A DNA stretch of 64,000 nucleotides from Bog-756 sp963699105 (GCA_963699105.1 CAVOTI010000001.1:744001-808000), one strand, 5' to 3'; positions 45,505 to 56,299 are shown, counted from the first letter of the stretch. Made by a program: numbers and translations. The notes: generated by a model not told the origin, from the sequence alone.

Positions 45505-47976
45505 TTGACCAGCCAGTTCGATCCGTCAGTGCGGGGTCGCTTCACCGTGCGGTCACCTCATCTCCTTCCCCTGGTGGGCATCGCCGCCGCCGTGGTCGCC
45601 GCCAATGTCCTCCCCCTGGTGCACGCGGTGTCATCCAACCCGCTGATCCTCGACGCCGGCCTGACCTCGGACATCCACCAGTGGATCCCCGGCCTCCCCT
45701 TCGTCGACCCCAACGCCGGGTTCAACACCCAGTCCCTCGGCCACCTGGCCGCCATGGACTGGCTCCACGGGCACATCCCGTGGTGGAACCCGTTCGAGGG
45801 CCTGGGCATGCCGTTGGCCGGAGAGATGCAGAGCGGCGTCTTCTTCCCGCTGACATTGCTGCTGGCCCTGCACGAAGGCGTGCTCTTCGTGCAACTGTCC
45901 ATGGAGGCGATCGCCGGCTGGTCCACGTACTTTCTGACCCGACGGCTCGGGGTGGGCCGTACGTTCTCGACGGCGGCCGGTGTGGCCTTCGCCCTGTGCG
46001 GGGCCCTCGCCTGGTTCAACAGCGCCACCAACCGCCCGGTGGCCTTCCTCCCCCTGTGCCTCCTCGGGGTGGAACGCGCCATCAGCGCCGGGAGAGACCG
46101 CTCCCCGGGTGGGTGGCGCCTACTGGCCGCCGCCGTCGCCCTCTCCATCGTGGCCGGGTTCCCCGAGACCGCCGGAATCGATGCCGTGTTCGTGGTGCTG
46201 TGGGCCGCCCTTCGACTGACGGCGCCGGAGGTCCGCCGCCACTGGCGATCGGCCGTAGGCAAGCTGGTGGGAGGAACCCTGTTCGGCGTGGTCCTCACCG
46301 CACCCCTGCTGGTGGCCTTCGCCGACTACCTGCCCGACGGGTATCTGGGGGCGCACGGCAACGGCCTGTCATCGATGTCGGTGCCGGCGGCCGGACTGGT
46401 CCAGACCACGCTCCCCTACGCGCTGGGCCCGATCTTCGCCTTCCACTCGACCGGGGGCGGAGTCGACACCATCTCTTCGATCTGGGACAACACCGGCGGC
46501 TATCTGACGGTGACGGTGATGGCGGCCGGTCTGGTCGGCTTGGTGGGCGGGCGACTGCGAGCCCTGCGGGTGGGCCTGGGCGCCTGGGTCGCACTGTGCC
46601 TGCTGCGCACATTCGGGTTCCCACCCGTGGTCCGTCTCATGGCCGGGATCCCCGGGATCCGGCTCACGGCGTTCTACCGCTACGCCAACCCCACATGGGA
46701 GTTGGCGGCCATACTGCTGGCCGCCCTGGGCCTCGACGACGTCGCCCGCGGCAACTGTCGCCGGCTCGTTCTCGTCGCCAGCGTTCTCCTGACCGCGGCG
46801 CTGGCGGCGTGGGCGGCCGTGACCGCCTGGCCGCTGCTGACCGCCGCCAGTTCCACCGGTCCCATGGCCACCACGGCCAACACCCGCCACCCCTACATCG
46901 TCGGGAGCCTGGCCGGGGCCCTGGTCCTCCTGGCTGTACTGGCCGCCGGCGGTATGGTGGCCGGCCGGCGGAACCAACCGGCATCCGGAGCCGACGGTAC
47001 CGGCGTCCCGGTACCGGCGAGCCGGGTCAGCAAACAAGAGCGTGCGGCCAGACGGAGGCGGCGGGGTCGAGCGCTCATGGCCGCAGTGGTGTGCGTCGAA
47101 TCGGTCCTGTTGCTCGGTTTCACCTACCTGTCGGCCCCCACCCGGTCGACATTCAACGGAGGGGCGGTGGGCTGGCTCCAGGGACATCTCGGGACCTCCC
47201 GCTATTACACGCTCGGGCCCATCCAGCCCAACTACGGCTCGTACTTCGGGATCGCCGAAGCCAACGTCAACGATCTGCCACTGCCCAAGTCGTGGAGCGA
47301 CTACGTGTCCGCCCACCTCGATCCCAACGCCCCCAAGGTCCTGTTCACCGGAGTGTCACGGAACACCCCCTCGGGGCCGACGCCGGCCCAAGAGCTCACC
47401 CGCCATCTGGCGGACTACGAATCGATCGGAGTCCGCTTCGTGGTGGAGAGCGCCAACGGGCTCGACGTGCAGGGCAAGCCCTTCCCGGCCATCGGCTCCC
47501 GCCGCTGGCCGGCCGGTCCGCGCCTCGTCTACCACGACGCCTTGACCGAGATCTGGGAACTGCCGAATGCCGCCCCCGTGTTCTCGCTCGATACGGCGTC
47601 ACCGCCCCGGAAGGCCGGGGCCGGGTGCGCGGTGATCTGGAAGACCGACGACCAGGCCGTCACCTCCTGCCCCCAGGCATCCACCCTGGTGCGGCGAGAG
47701 CAGTACCTACCGGGCTGGACGGCAACCATCGAACGCCGGTCGGGCACCAGCGTCAGCCGGGCGGTGGTGGTGCCGGTCCGAGAGGACACTTCCGGCCCGC
47801 CGGGTCTGTTCCAGGCGGTGGACCTGCCGGCCGGCACCGCCACCGTCAGCTTCGCCTACCTGCCCGCCCACGAGGACCCGGCCGTGGTGGCGGCGGTGGT
47901 GGCCCTGGTGGTCCTGCTCGGCTCGCTGGTGGTCGGAGCGGCCCGGCGGCGACGCCGTGCCTCTTCGAACACGTGA
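45505..47976 (+). CDS. YfhO-like large membrane protein, paralog 1
   Basis: 823 residues if it starts at TTG 45505, which has AGGAAGAAGG about nine bases upstream; the in-frame ATG at 45433 lies before the candidate promoter. An N-terminal helix is followed by a loop LTSDIHQWIPGLPFVDPNAG, then HGHIPWWNPFEGLGMPLAGE, the conserved polar loop of YfhO-type proteins, then 10-12 more helices. The C-terminal 250 residues are soluble and extracytoplasmic (GPIQPNYGSYFGIAEANVND, EYLPGWTATIE-like beta structure). YfhO proteins act in glycosylation of surface polymers. It is about half identical by eye to the next gene. Confidence 0.78.
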   Translation: MTSQFDPSVRGRFTVRSPHLLPLVGIAAAVVAANVLPLVHAVSSNPLILDAGLTSDIHQWIPGLPFVDPNAGFNTQSLGHLAAMDWLHGHIPWWNPFEGLGMPLAGEMQSGVFFPLTLLLALHEGVLFVQLSMEAIAGWSTYFLTRRLGVGRTFSTAAGVAFALCGALAWFNSATNRPVAFLPLCLLGVERAISAGRDRSPGGWRLLAAAVALSIVAGFPETAGIDAVFVVLWAALRLTAPEVRRHWRSAVGKLVGGTLFGVVLTAPLLVAFADYLPDGYLGAHGNGLSSMSVPAAGLVQTTLPYALGPIFAFHSTGGGVDTISSIWDNTGGYLTVTVMAAGLVGLVGGRLRALRVGLGAWVALCLLRTFGFPPVVRLMAGIPGIRLTAFYRYANPTWELAAILLAALGLDDVARGNCRRLVLVASVLLTAALAAWAAVTAWPLLTAASSTGPMATTANTRHPYIVGSLAGALVLLAVLAAGGMVAGRRNQPASGADGTGVPVPASRVSKQERAARRRRRGRALMAAVVCVESVLLLGFTYLSAPTRSTFNGGAVGWLQGHLGTSRYYTLGPIQPNYGSYFGIAEANVNDLPLPKSWSDYVSAHLDPNAPKVLFTGVSRNTPSGPTPAQELTRHLADYESIGVRFVVESANGLDVQGKPFPAIGSRRWPAGPRLVYHDALTEIWELPNAAPVFSLDTASPPRKAGAGCAVIWKTDDQAVTSCPQASTLVRREQYLPGWTATIERRSGTSVSRAVVVPVREDTSGPPGLFQAVDLPAGTATVSFAYLPAHEDPAVVAAVVALVVLLGSLVVGAARRRRRASSNT

Positions 47977-47984
47977 CCCTCTCG

Positions 47985-47990
47985 TATACT
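47985..47990 (+). promoter_or_regulatory. Candidate -10 box of the second YfhO-like gene
   Basis: TATACT lies in the 72-base gap after the first paralog, matching the box upstream of that gene. Confidence 0.4.
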
Positions 47991-48048
47991 CGCCGCCCAT
48001 CGTGACCAGAACGTGGGCACATCGTCTCTTCCACCGGAGACTCGCCCG

Positions 48049-50460
48049 GTGACCCGGCAGTTCGGTTCGGCGGTGAGGAGACGGCTCGGTGCTCAGTCCG
48101 CCGACATCGTCCCCGTTGTCGTCATCGCCGGGGCCGTCGTCATCGCCAACCTGCCGGCCCTGCTCCACGTGGTGACGGCCAACCCGCTGTTCATCAACGC
48201 CTACCTGGCCAGGCTCCACTTCGGATGGCTCCCGGGCGTCCCCTACATCGATCCCAATGCCGGCTACACCACTCAGGCCCTCGGTCATCTGGCCGCCCTC
48301 GACTGGCTCCACGGACACATCCCGTGGTGGAACCCCTACGAGGGGATCGGGGCGCCCCTGGCCGGAGAGATGCAGAGCGGGGCGTTCTTCCCGCTGACCC
48401 TGGTGCTGGCCCTGCACCAGGGCATGCTGGTTCTGCAGATCATGATCGAGGCCATCACCGGCTGGTCGACCTACGCCCTGGTGCGCAAGCTGGGCGTCGG
48501 TCGCACGTTCTCCACCGCCGCCGGGATGGCGTTCGGGCTGTGCGGGACCTACGCCTGGCTGGCCCACGCCCCCATCCGGCCGGTTATGGTCCTCCCCCTG
48601 TGCCTGCTGGGGGTGGAGCAGGCCCTCGAGGCCGCCGGAACGCACCGGCGGGGCGGGTGGCAACTGTTGGCCCTGGCCCTGGCCCTGTCGGTCCTGGCCG
48701 GCTTCCCCGAGACCGCCCTCATCGACGGCGTGTTCGTCGCCGGGTGGACCGTCCTGCGGATCGTCGGGACGGGTCGGGTCGACTGGTGGCGATCGACGAT
48801 CAAGGTGGCCGGCGGCGCCCTGTGCGGCATCGCCCTGTCGGCCCCGTTGCTCTTCGCCTTCTCCGACTACCTCAGCCAGGCCAACACCGGAGCGGCCGGC
48901 GGCGGCTTTGCCCACGTCTCCCTGCCGGCCGAGGGGCTCTCCCAACTCCTGCTCCCCTATTCGCTCGGTCCGATCTTCGGGTTCCACGCCGCCACCGGCA
49001 CCGACAACCTGACCGTCCTGTGGGGAAGCGTCGGGGGGTTCCTGACCGTCACCGTCGTGGCCGCCGGTCTCGTCGGTCTGGTCGGCCGGCGACTGCGGTC
49101 GCTCCGGATCGGTCTCGGAGCGTGGATCCTGGTCAGCCTGCTGCGAAGCTACGGGTTCTCGCCGGTCGTCCACGTCCTGGCCGTCATCCCCGGGATCAAG
49201 GACACGGCGTTCTACCGGTACGCCCCTCCCACGTGGGAGCTGGCGGTGGTGGTGCTGGCCGGACTGGGGCTCGACGACATCGCCCGGGCCCGCACCCCGC
49301 GGCTGACGCTGGTGGCGGCGGCGGCGGTGACCGCCCTCCTGGCCACATGGTCGGCGGTTGCGGCCTGGTCGGTCCTGTCCGGTGCGGTGGCGTCCACGCC
49401 GACCCGCCACGGCGCCCGTCACGTGTACCCGGTGGTGAGCCTCATCGCCGCGCTGGTGCTGTTGGCCCTGTTGACCGCCGGTGGATGGTGGGCCGGGCGT
49501 CGGTCGCGGTCGGCGCCCGAGAACGGCGGTCGGCGCTTCCAACGGGCCAGCCGGGCCAGCCGGAGAGGCCGCATCCTGATGGCCGGAGTGGTCGGCCTGG
49601 AGTCGGTGGTGCTGGTGGGCTTCACCTATCTGTCGGCCCCGCCGCCCTCGCCTCTCCAGCTCGGTTCGGTGACTTGGCTGCAGGGCCATCTGGGCACCTA
49701 CCGGTTCGTCACTCTCGGACCCATCCAGCCCAACTACGGCTCGTACTACGGGATCGCCCAGGCCAACATCGACGATCTTCCGGCCCCGAAGGCCTGGACC
49801 AACTACATCTCGTCCTCCCTCGATCCCAACAGCCCCGCCCACGATTTCAGCGGCGGCAACGCCGCCAACCCGTTCGGCCTCACTCCGGCCCAGGCTCTGA
49901 CCAAGTACCTTCCCGAGTACGAGGCGGTGGGCGTGCGCTACGTGGTCGAGGCGGCCGACGGGCTCGACCTGAAGGGCCAGCCCTTCCCGGAATTCGGCGC
50001 CGAGCCGTGGCCGTGGGGCCCCCGGCTGGTCTACCGCGACAGCTTCGCCCAGATCTGGCAGCTCCCCCTGGCCCTGCCCGCCTTCCTCCTCCAATCGGAG
50101 TCTGGGGGCGGCGGAAGCGGCAGACCAGGCACCTGCACCGTCCGCGGTGACGGATGGGACCAGGCCACGGTGAGTTGCGCCCATCCCTCGGTCCTCATCC
50201 GAAGGGTCGAGTACTTCCCGGGCTGGCAGGCCACCGCCAACGGCGTCACCACCGACGTCCGCCCCGGAGACTCGAACCCGGACCGGTTGTTCCAACAGGT
50301 GCGCGTGCCGGCCGGGAGGACCACACTCCGCTTCACCTATCTCCCACCCCACGAGGACCTGGCCGGGGCCGTGGCCCTGGTGGCCGTCTTCCTGCTGGCC
50401 GGCTCACTGGTGGTCAGGGAGCATCGCCGCCGCACCAGGGGCCGGGCCCGACAACCGTGA
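48049..50460 (+). CDS. YfhO-like large membrane protein, paralog 2
   Basis: 803 residues from GTG 48049 with GGAGA eight bases upstream. Same plan as its neighbour: one helix, loop ARLHFGWLPGVPYIDPNAGY, HGHIPWWNPYEGIGAPLAGE, about twelve helices, then a soluble C-terminal domain with LGPIQPNYGSYYGIAQANID and RRVEYFPGWQATANGVTTD. Conserved blocks such as VRKLGVGRTFSTAAGMAFGL align with the first copy along the whole length, so this is a tandem duplication that has since diverged. It converges on the next membrane protein. Confidence 0.78.
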   Translation: MTRQFGSAVRRRLGAQSADIVPVVVIAGAVVIANLPALLHVVTANPLFINAYLARLHFGWLPGVPYIDPNAGYTTQALGHLAALDWLHGHIPWWNPYEGIGAPLAGEMQSGAFFPLTLVLALHQGMLVLQIMIEAITGWSTYALVRKLGVGRTFSTAAGMAFGLCGTYAWLAHAPIRPVMVLPLCLLGVEQALEAAGTHRRGGWQLLALALALSVLAGFPETALIDGVFVAGWTVLRIVGTGRVDWWRSTIKVAGGALCGIALSAPLLFAFSDYLSQANTGAAGGGFAHVSLPAEGLSQLLLPYSLGPIFGFHAATGTDNLTVLWGSVGGFLTVTVVAAGLVGLVGRRLRSLRIGLGAWILVSLLRSYGFSPVVHVLAVIPGIKDTAFYRYAPPTWELAVVVLAGLGLDDIARARTPRLTLVAAAAVTALLATWSAVAAWSVLSGAVASTPTRHGARHVYPVVSLIAALVLLALLTAGGWWAGRRSRSAPENGGRRFQRASRASRRGRILMAGVVGLESVVLVGFTYLSAPPPSPLQLGSVTWLQGHLGTYRFVTLGPIQPNYGSYYGIAQANIDDLPAPKAWTNYISSSLDPNSPAHDFSGGNAANPFGLTPAQALTKYLPEYEAVGVRYVVEAADGLDLKGQPFPEFGAEPWPWGPRLVYRDSFAQIWQLPLALPAFLLQSESGGGGSGRPGTCTVRGDGWDQATVSCAHPSVLIRRVEYFPGWQATANGVTTDVRPGDSNPDRLFQQVRVPAGRTTLRFTYLPPHEDLAGAVALVAVFLLAGSLVVREHRRRTRGRARQP

Positions 50461-50561
50461 CGGGCGGTCCGGCGACCTCGGGGTTCGGGTCCTCGAGGCG
50501 AACGACCGGTCGAATGGACCGTCTCGCCTGCGCCGCCTCCCGACGACCGCACGGGGAGTGA

Positions 50562-52354
50562 TCAGGGGACGATGCAGGCGGGCCCGGGTCCGAATGCGGT
50601 GATGGCTCCACTGTCAACGAGGAAGGAGGTGGTGAGCACCCGGCAGATCCCGGCGGCGGCCAGCGCCTGCTCGTCCTGATGTAGTTCCGGGGAGTTCGCG
50701 CCCATCGGGATGACCAGGTAGACCGTGGTCGGGTGCAGGTGTCGGACGAACGTGGTGATGGCTGGCGAGCCGTGATCCGCGACATAGAGCACATGGCCGG
50801 CCGGGACGTTCCGGCCGGTATCCACGGCCGACCCGTCGTACTCGTACCCGTAGTAGGCCCAGCCCGTTATGGCCATCTGCCCGGCGACGATGACGGCGTC
50901 GTCCGGGCCGGCCTCCTGGCGGACCTCGGCGACCCCCAACCGGAACCTGGCTCCGTAGCCGACGGAGTGGAAATCCCACATCTGACGATACGTGGTGAAC
51001 TCAAAGAGGGCCACCAGCACCAGGGCGGCGATGCCCAAGGTCAGCAGGGCGGCACCCAGGGCCCCGGGGCCAGGACGAGCGGCGGGGCCGTGGACACCGC
51101 GACGGCGGGTGGATCGCCTGGAGCGAGCCCATCGGACCGACTCGGTGGCACCGATGCCAGCCACCAGCACCAGGAGCGGCACTTCGTAGAGGTTGACCCG
51201 TACGAAGCCGAAGGGCCAGAGCCGGAGAGCGGATGCCACCAGGGTCAGCAGCAGCGAGCCACCGACCCCGGCGAGGAGCGAGCGCCCCCGAGGCGTCCGG
51301 GCCGCCAAGGCGACCCCGAGCGCCAGCAGTAGCGCCCAGGCCACGATGAGGGCGGTGGTGAATCCGGCCGGCAGGGAACCGGGCGCCGCCGGGCTGTAGA
51401 GATCGGTGAAGGGGCCGGTGACGAATCCCTGATTCCGTCGTAGACGAAGGTGATCTGGCTGCCCAGACCGTGGTGGGGCAAGAACTGGCTGTCCCAGTAG
51501 TCGGTCTTGGTCAGGGCGTTCTGCCGCAGGACGAACAGCCCCAGGTGCAACAGGGCGATCGCTCCTGCGCCGACCGCCCAAAGGGTGCGACGGCCAAGGG
51601 CTCCGGTCCGAAGATCGCGGACCACGTCGAGCAGCAGGATGGGGCTGGCCACGACGAGCATGGCCGGGGTGCTGAAGATGCAGGCCACGGCAATGCCCGA
51701 GTAGCAGAGGTACAACGCCGACCGTCGGGCGGAGTCGCTATTGGAATCGTCACCGATCTCGTGCAGCAGCACGATGGCACACACCGCGGCGGCATCGATC
51801 ACGTACTCGGAAAGTTGCACGCTGTAGGTCAGCAGGTCGCCGGTCAGACTTCCCACCAGAGCCACGGCCACGGCAGCAGGCAGAGGCATCCACCGTCGGG
51901 CCAACAGCAACAACAGCAGGCCGGTGACGGGTAGGAAGGTGGCGGTCGGCAAGCGGAGCACCAGCTCCGTGCTTCCGAACAGTTGGCCGGCGAACCGCTC
52001 CGTGAAATACCAGCCAGCCGGAAACGGTGCTCCGTCAACCTTGAGCGACTGCCACCAGCCAGAGGGCTCGGATATGTAGTACGCCCGCCAATACTCGTTG
52101 TACCAGAAGGGCATGGTGAGCTTGCTCCAGCTGGCGAGCAGATACGCCACCGGAACCCCGACGGCCACGGTGCAGCCCGCCAAAAGGGGCAGCCGACCGC
52201 CCGTGGTTCGGCCTCCAACCCGATCCGATCCATCGTCCGGCGGAGACTGACGGTCGCCGTGGGGGTCGACCCTCGACACCGGAGCGCGCCTGGGCGGGCG
52301 GTGATCGGCGGCCGGCCTGGGGCCCTTGCCGATCGTCGGGGTGGTCAGTGGCAT
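50562..52354 (-). CDS. Multi-TM glycosyltransferase-like protein (one frameshift)
   Basis: About 597 residues from ATG 52354, which has GAAAGG six bases upstream. The first extracytoplasmic loop, LTMPFWYNEYWRAYYISEP, has the acidic residue after helix 1 expected of GT-C enzymes. About ten helices follow. Near 51435 one base shifts: VYDGIRD must continue as NQGFVTGPFTDLYSPAAPGS to reach the last helices and the soluble C-terminal domain (VGYGARFRLGVAEVRQEAG, ITGWAYYGYEYDG). ArnT-like role in sugar transfer from a lipid carrier is likely; specificity unknown. Confidence 0.7.
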
Positions 52355-52620
52355 CCACGACCTTTCGTCAGCACTCGTCGGCGCTACCGCTTGCGCGCTC
52401 GGCGCCGTCCAGTCCGGCATCCGGTGTCGGGACGCTCGGGCGGAATGCGGAAATCTTACCGAACCGATGGCTCCGTGAGGTTACGACCCGGAAACTGGCC
52501 TGATCACCAGCCAGTCCCTGATCGGCCCCTAATGTTGGGCAAGAGCCGAGTTGGACAAATTGGGAGCGGGAGCCCAGATCACCTCATGAACTGCACTGAT
52601 ATCCCCACTCCTGTCACCTG

Positions 52621-53433
52621 GTGTCGGTGACGGACCTGTACCGCGATTGGATCGGCTCCCTACGGGTGGCGCGGCATCGTGCCGCCTACTTGGGACGCAA
52701 AGCGGCACTGGCGACCGTGTTGACCGAGGCGGCCCCGACCATCACCGATCGCCTCCGAGAGATCATCGGTCGTCCCACCCTGTTCGACCTCCAACAGGAA
52801 GGGTCACTGTCCACGTCGGCCCGGGAGGCGATCAGGGCGAGCGCCGGATTCGACGATGGCGACTGGGATCAGATCGAGTCGGAGTTCGGTGACATCGACC
52901 GCCACCTCTCCGTCAGACGCCAGCGACTGACTCCCGCCTATCCGGAGTTCTTCGAGATCGAGAAGCAGACCTCGCTTCTGTTGTTCGGGCTGACGCGTCT
53001 GTTGAAGCCAGCGTGTGTCTTCGAAACCGGAGTGGCTGACGGTGCCTCGACCTCGTTCATCCTGGCCGCCCTGACCCTGAACGGTACGGGTGAGCTCCAC
53101 AGTCTGGATATCGCCGACGACGTCGGTGGGCTGGTCGAAGACCGCCGACGGTGGCATCTCCACGTGGTCGACGCCGAGTCGGTGGAAGACGGATTGGCCG
53201 ACCTGGTTCGGCGGTTGCCCCCGATCGAGCTGTTCTTTCACGACGCCGACCACCGCTTTTTGCCTCAGCTCTGCGAGTACGAGACATTCGCGGTCCGTGC
53301 TCCCGTCGGGGCCACGCTGGTGAGTGACGACGCCGACTTCTCCTATGCCTTCGGCACCTTCTGTCGTCGTCGGGGGCTCCGACCCAGTTATCTTCTGGAT
53401 TCGCGAAAGGTGGCAGGACTGGTCCGCCTCTGA
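52621..53433 (+). CDS. Class I SAM-dependent methyltransferase-like protein
   Basis: 270 residues from GTG 52621 (GTG 52627 is an alternative). A helical N-terminal region precedes the Rossmann part: RLLKPACVFETGVADGASTS with the E-x-G-x-x-x-G SAM-binding loop, GELHSLDIADD (acidic residue after strand 2), PPIELFFHDADHRFLPQL (HDADH, as in metal-dependent Methyltransf_24 enzymes) and GATLVSDDADFSYAF. The HDADH/DDAD residues could bind a divalent ion. Sugar O-methylation is likely given the glycan genes around it, but the acceptor is unknown. Confidence 0.75.
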   Translation: MSVTDLYRDWIGSLRVARHRAAYLGRKAALATVLTEAAPTITDRLREIIGRPTLFDLQQEGSLSTSAREAIRASAGFDDGDWDQIESEFGDIDRHLSVRRQRLTPAYPEFFEIEKQTSLLLFGLTRLLKPACVFETGVADGASTSFILAALTLNGTGELHSLDIADDVGGLVEDRRRWHLHVVDAESVEDGLADLVRRLPPIELFFHDADHRFLPQLCEYETFAVRAPVGATLVSDDADFSYAFGTFCRRRGLRPSYLLDSRKVAGLVRL

Positions 53434-53474
53434 TGGCGGTCCCGCACCGAGACGGGCGGCCCTGGCCCCAGCGC

Positions 53475-53813
53475 CTAGGGCTGCAGGTGGGGTGAAGGGG
53501 CCTCGGTGATCATCAACCTGTCCTCGATCATGGCCAGTCGCCGGACGATGGCCACCCGATCCCAGGTGTCGGCGGCCATGGTGTCGATGTCGGCGAGCCT
53601 GTCCTCGATGGAGGCGAACGTTGTCTCCAGGGCAACGACACGGGATTCCAGCAGCCCGATCAGATGGTTCACCTGTTCGAGCCGGTCCCCCACGTGCTTG
53701 GCCGCATCGGCTTCGACACCGAGCCGCGCGGCCGACCCGGTCTGGCCCTCGAGGACCTCGAGGCGCTGGCGCAGCGAATCGACGGCGTCCCAGAGAACAC
53801 CAAGCTCAGTCAT
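53475..53813 (-). CDS. Small coiled-coil protein
   Basis: 112 residues from ATG 53813, which follows a perfect AGGAGG. Nearly the whole chain shows heptad-like spacing (LWDAVDSLRQRLEVLEGQTG, LEQVNHLIGLLESRVVALET, ASIEDRLADIDTMAADTW). No catalytic motif or membrane segment. It is the last gene of the minus-strand glycosyltransferase group and may be a scaffold or length-control factor; the role is a guess. Confidence 0.65.
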   Translation of the reverse strand: MTELGVLWDAVDSLRQRLEVLEGQTGSAARLGVEADAAKHVGDRLEQVNHLIGLLESRVVALETTFASIEDRLADIDTMAADTWDRVAIVRRLAMIEDRLMITEAPSPHLQP

Positions 53814-53955
53814 TCGTATTCCTCCTGCGATCGGGGCCTTGATCATGATCGTCCGCTCGTCCGTGGATGCCTTGATGCCGTGGGCTCACCGGGCCGATGC
53901 TTCGGTCAGCTGCCGACGCACCATCGCCTCGGCGATGATGGCCATCAGGTACAGA

Positions 53956-55137
53956 TCATCGCCGCGAGCCCAACGGGGGGCGGCCGAGGGGAACCATCTC
54001 TTGGAGATCGCCTTCGATGACCGGTAGCACTCGGGGCAGCGTGTACTCACTTCGCACCAGCGCCGCCGCCCGCCGGCCGATGGAAGCCAGGTCGATTTGG
54101 CCATCCAGGATCCGTCGGATCACCGAGGCGAAGGCGGCCGGATGGCGCCGAGCGGCCAGGTAGTGCACATCGTCGACCAACCACTCTGCCGGTCCTGACG
54201 GCGACGAGACGAGCGGTACGCAGCCCCGCGCCGCTGCCTCCAGCGGGGCGATGGCGAATGGCTCCCGGGACCAGGTGGGAAAGATGAAAAGGTCATGACG
54301 CTCGAGTTGGCGATAGATCTCCTGCTGGGGGGTCCAGCCCCACAAGGTCACGCAATTGTCGAGGTCGAGCTGGCGGATCCGCATGGCCACGGCTTCGTTG
54401 TCGCCCTTGCCGTACAGGTCCAACGAGATCTGGGTATAGCCCGAATCACGGAGTTCGGCGATGGCATCGAGAGCGATGTACACGCCCTTTTGCTCGTTGA
54501 GCTGTCCGACGAATGCGGTCTTCAGGAACGACCCGTCGAAGTAGTCGCGCTGCAGTGGCGCCTCGGTTCCCATGGTCCAGTTCGGAACCAGTCGGGTTCG
54601 GCCACCGAGGGAGACAACGTGTTCGATCTCGTTGATGAGGCCCTGGCTCACAGCATGGAAACGCCCGGTCAGCCGGGAAGTCATGAGACCGGCGATCGGC
54701 AGGATGCCTCCATTGAAGATGCAGAGTTGGGCCGGCACCGCGTCGCTCAAGTGCCAGAGCCACGGAACCCCCAGGTACTCCAGCGCCCCCACCAGGCCGG
54801 CGCCCCCGATGCTGACCAGGTTCCACAGGTAGCAGACATCGGGACGGAATTCGTCGAGGGTGGTGATGAGGGCGTAGACGTTCCCCGAGTCGAGGAGATT
54901 GGACTCGAGCTCCCAGAACTCCGATCGGGAGCTCAGCCTCACGGGACTGAAGACGTCGGGTCGCCTCAGCCGGCGGAGGATATGAGGCTCGGGAGCGTCG
55001 GGGCCCTGGGGCGGCGTGGTGAGGACGCGGACATCGTGGCCGTCGGCCCGAAGCCCGTCGACCACCTGTCGGCACGAGAGCTCATAGCCGCCGATGGCCT
55101 CGGGCGGATAGATGTTGGAGATCACCAGGATCTTCAT
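53956..55137 (-). CDS. Glycosyltransferase family 4
   Basis: 393 residues from ATG 55137, which overlaps the upstream stop as ATGA. MKILVISNIYPPEAIGGYE is the typical GT4 opening with the GG loop; TRLVPNWTM, KTAFVGQLNEQKGVYIALDA, LDLYGKGDNEA and FPTWSREPFAIAPLEAAARG with the paired glutamates complete the GT-B signature. Cytoplasmic transferase using a nucleotide sugar. The frame is intact, unlike the gene upstream of it. Confidence 0.85.
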   Translation of the reverse strand: MKILVISNIYPPEAIGGYELSCRQVVDGLRADGHDVRVLTTPPQGPDAPEPHILRRLRRPDVFSPVRLSSRSEFWELESNLLDSGNVYALITTLDEFRPDVCYLWNLVSIGGAGLVGALEYLGVPWLWHLSDAVPAQLCIFNGGILPIAGLMTSRLTGRFHAVSQGLINEIEHVVSLGGRTRLVPNWTMGTEAPLQRDYFDGSFLKTAFVGQLNEQKGVYIALDAIAELRDSGYTQISLDLYGKGDNEAVAMRIRQLDLDNCVTLWGWTPQQEIYRQLERHDLFIFPTWSREPFAIAPLEAAARGCVPLVSSPSGPAEWLVDDVHYLAARRHPAAFASVIRRILDGQIDLASIGRRAAALVRSEYTLPRVLPVIEGDLQEMVPLGRPPLGSRR

Positions 55138-56275
55138 GGCCGGGAATGCCGCCCGATCTCGATGATTTCGGCGTAGACACGGGCCACATCCTCCGCCTGG
55201 CGCCCGACCGACCATTTCTCGACCATCCGACGCCTGGCCTCGAGGCCCATCCGGACCGACTTACCCCGCTCGGCGAAGAGAGTGTGGACGGCCTTTTCCA
55301 GCTCGGCTTGTGACGAGGTGACGATCCCGGTGACTCCGTGATCGACGAACTCGGGGAGGGCGCCGACGTCGGAGACGATGACCGGGGTGGCACACGACAT
55401 CGACTCGAGGGCCGTCAGTCCCATCATGGCCGACTGCTGGTGGAGCCGGCCGAAGCAGTCCTGGTAGACGGCGGGGTGCACGGTCGCCCAGGCGTGCCGA
55501 TAGAGACGGCGCAACTCCTCGTCATCGGCGTCGGTGACGAACTCGACGTCCTTGCCTCGGGCCCGCCTGGTCAGGAGGCGGAAGTACTCGGGGTGGCTCG
55601 GCCGCCCGCACACAACCAGCGAAATGTGGTCGGGCAGGATGTCGATCACCCGTTCCACCCCCTTGCGGGGGAGCAGCCGGCCGGCGAACAGCAGGTGACC
55701 CCGACGATCGGTGGGACGGCCGGGAGTGAAGTAGTCGGTGTCGGCACCGCCGGGGGTCACCTCCCCATGGCGTATGGCCGGTAGCGTCGACCTGGCGAAC
55801 TCCGAGGAGCAGATGACCCGGTCCGCCAAGTCGAGCAGGCCGAGCGAGGCGCCGAGCTGGCTCGACCGGACGCCGGATTCCGAGACCAGCAGGGGTTTCG
55901 CCCAGCGCTCGGGCGGCGAGGACCGACACCTCGCCCGACCGGGTCAGCGGCTGGAAGATGTGGACGAGGTCCGCCGGTGCCGAGGGCCTCGGGAAGCGCC
56001 ACGAGGCGCTGTCCGAGAGACCGGAGGCATCGGGCTGCGCCATCGGGCCCTGGGCCGAGGACGGTATGGACGAGTCGGTCCGACAGCCGGGTGGAGGAGG
56101 CGGTCGGACCGAATGTGAAGAAGTCGATGGTCCAGTCCCGGCGTCTGCTGGTGAGGGCGGCGGCGAGGTTCATGGGCCAACGGTTGCCGTCGTCGACGAA
56201 CAGTTCGGCGTCGACCCGGATAGGACTGACGAAGGCGATGCGGAGCCCGGCGGGGGAGCGGGCGCCCAGCAGCAC
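55134..56275 (-). CDS. Glycosyltransferase family 4 (frameshifted)
   Basis: About 380 residues from GTG 56275. N-terminal part RIAFVSPIRVDAELFVDDGN and WTIDFFTFGPTASSTRLSDR; the middle lies in another frame (ADLVHIFQPLTRSGEVSVLA). The C-terminal part is intact from about 55829: RVICSSEFARSTLPAIRHGE, LLFAGRLLPRKGVERVIDIL, HPAVYQDCFGRLHQQSAMMG and GLTALESMSCATPVIVSDVG. The E-x7 region and GR-K motif needed for donor binding are intact. Two to three single-base shifts lie between 55830 and 56110. Confidence 0.75.
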
Positions 56276-56299
56276 CAGCCGGGCCGGGCGTGGGCTCTG

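Noticed and set aside
47707..50352. An 881-codon minus-strand frame
   Set aside because: Antisense to the second YfhO-like protein and rich in Gly, Gln, Asp and Arg repeats typical of mirror frames in GC-rich DNA.
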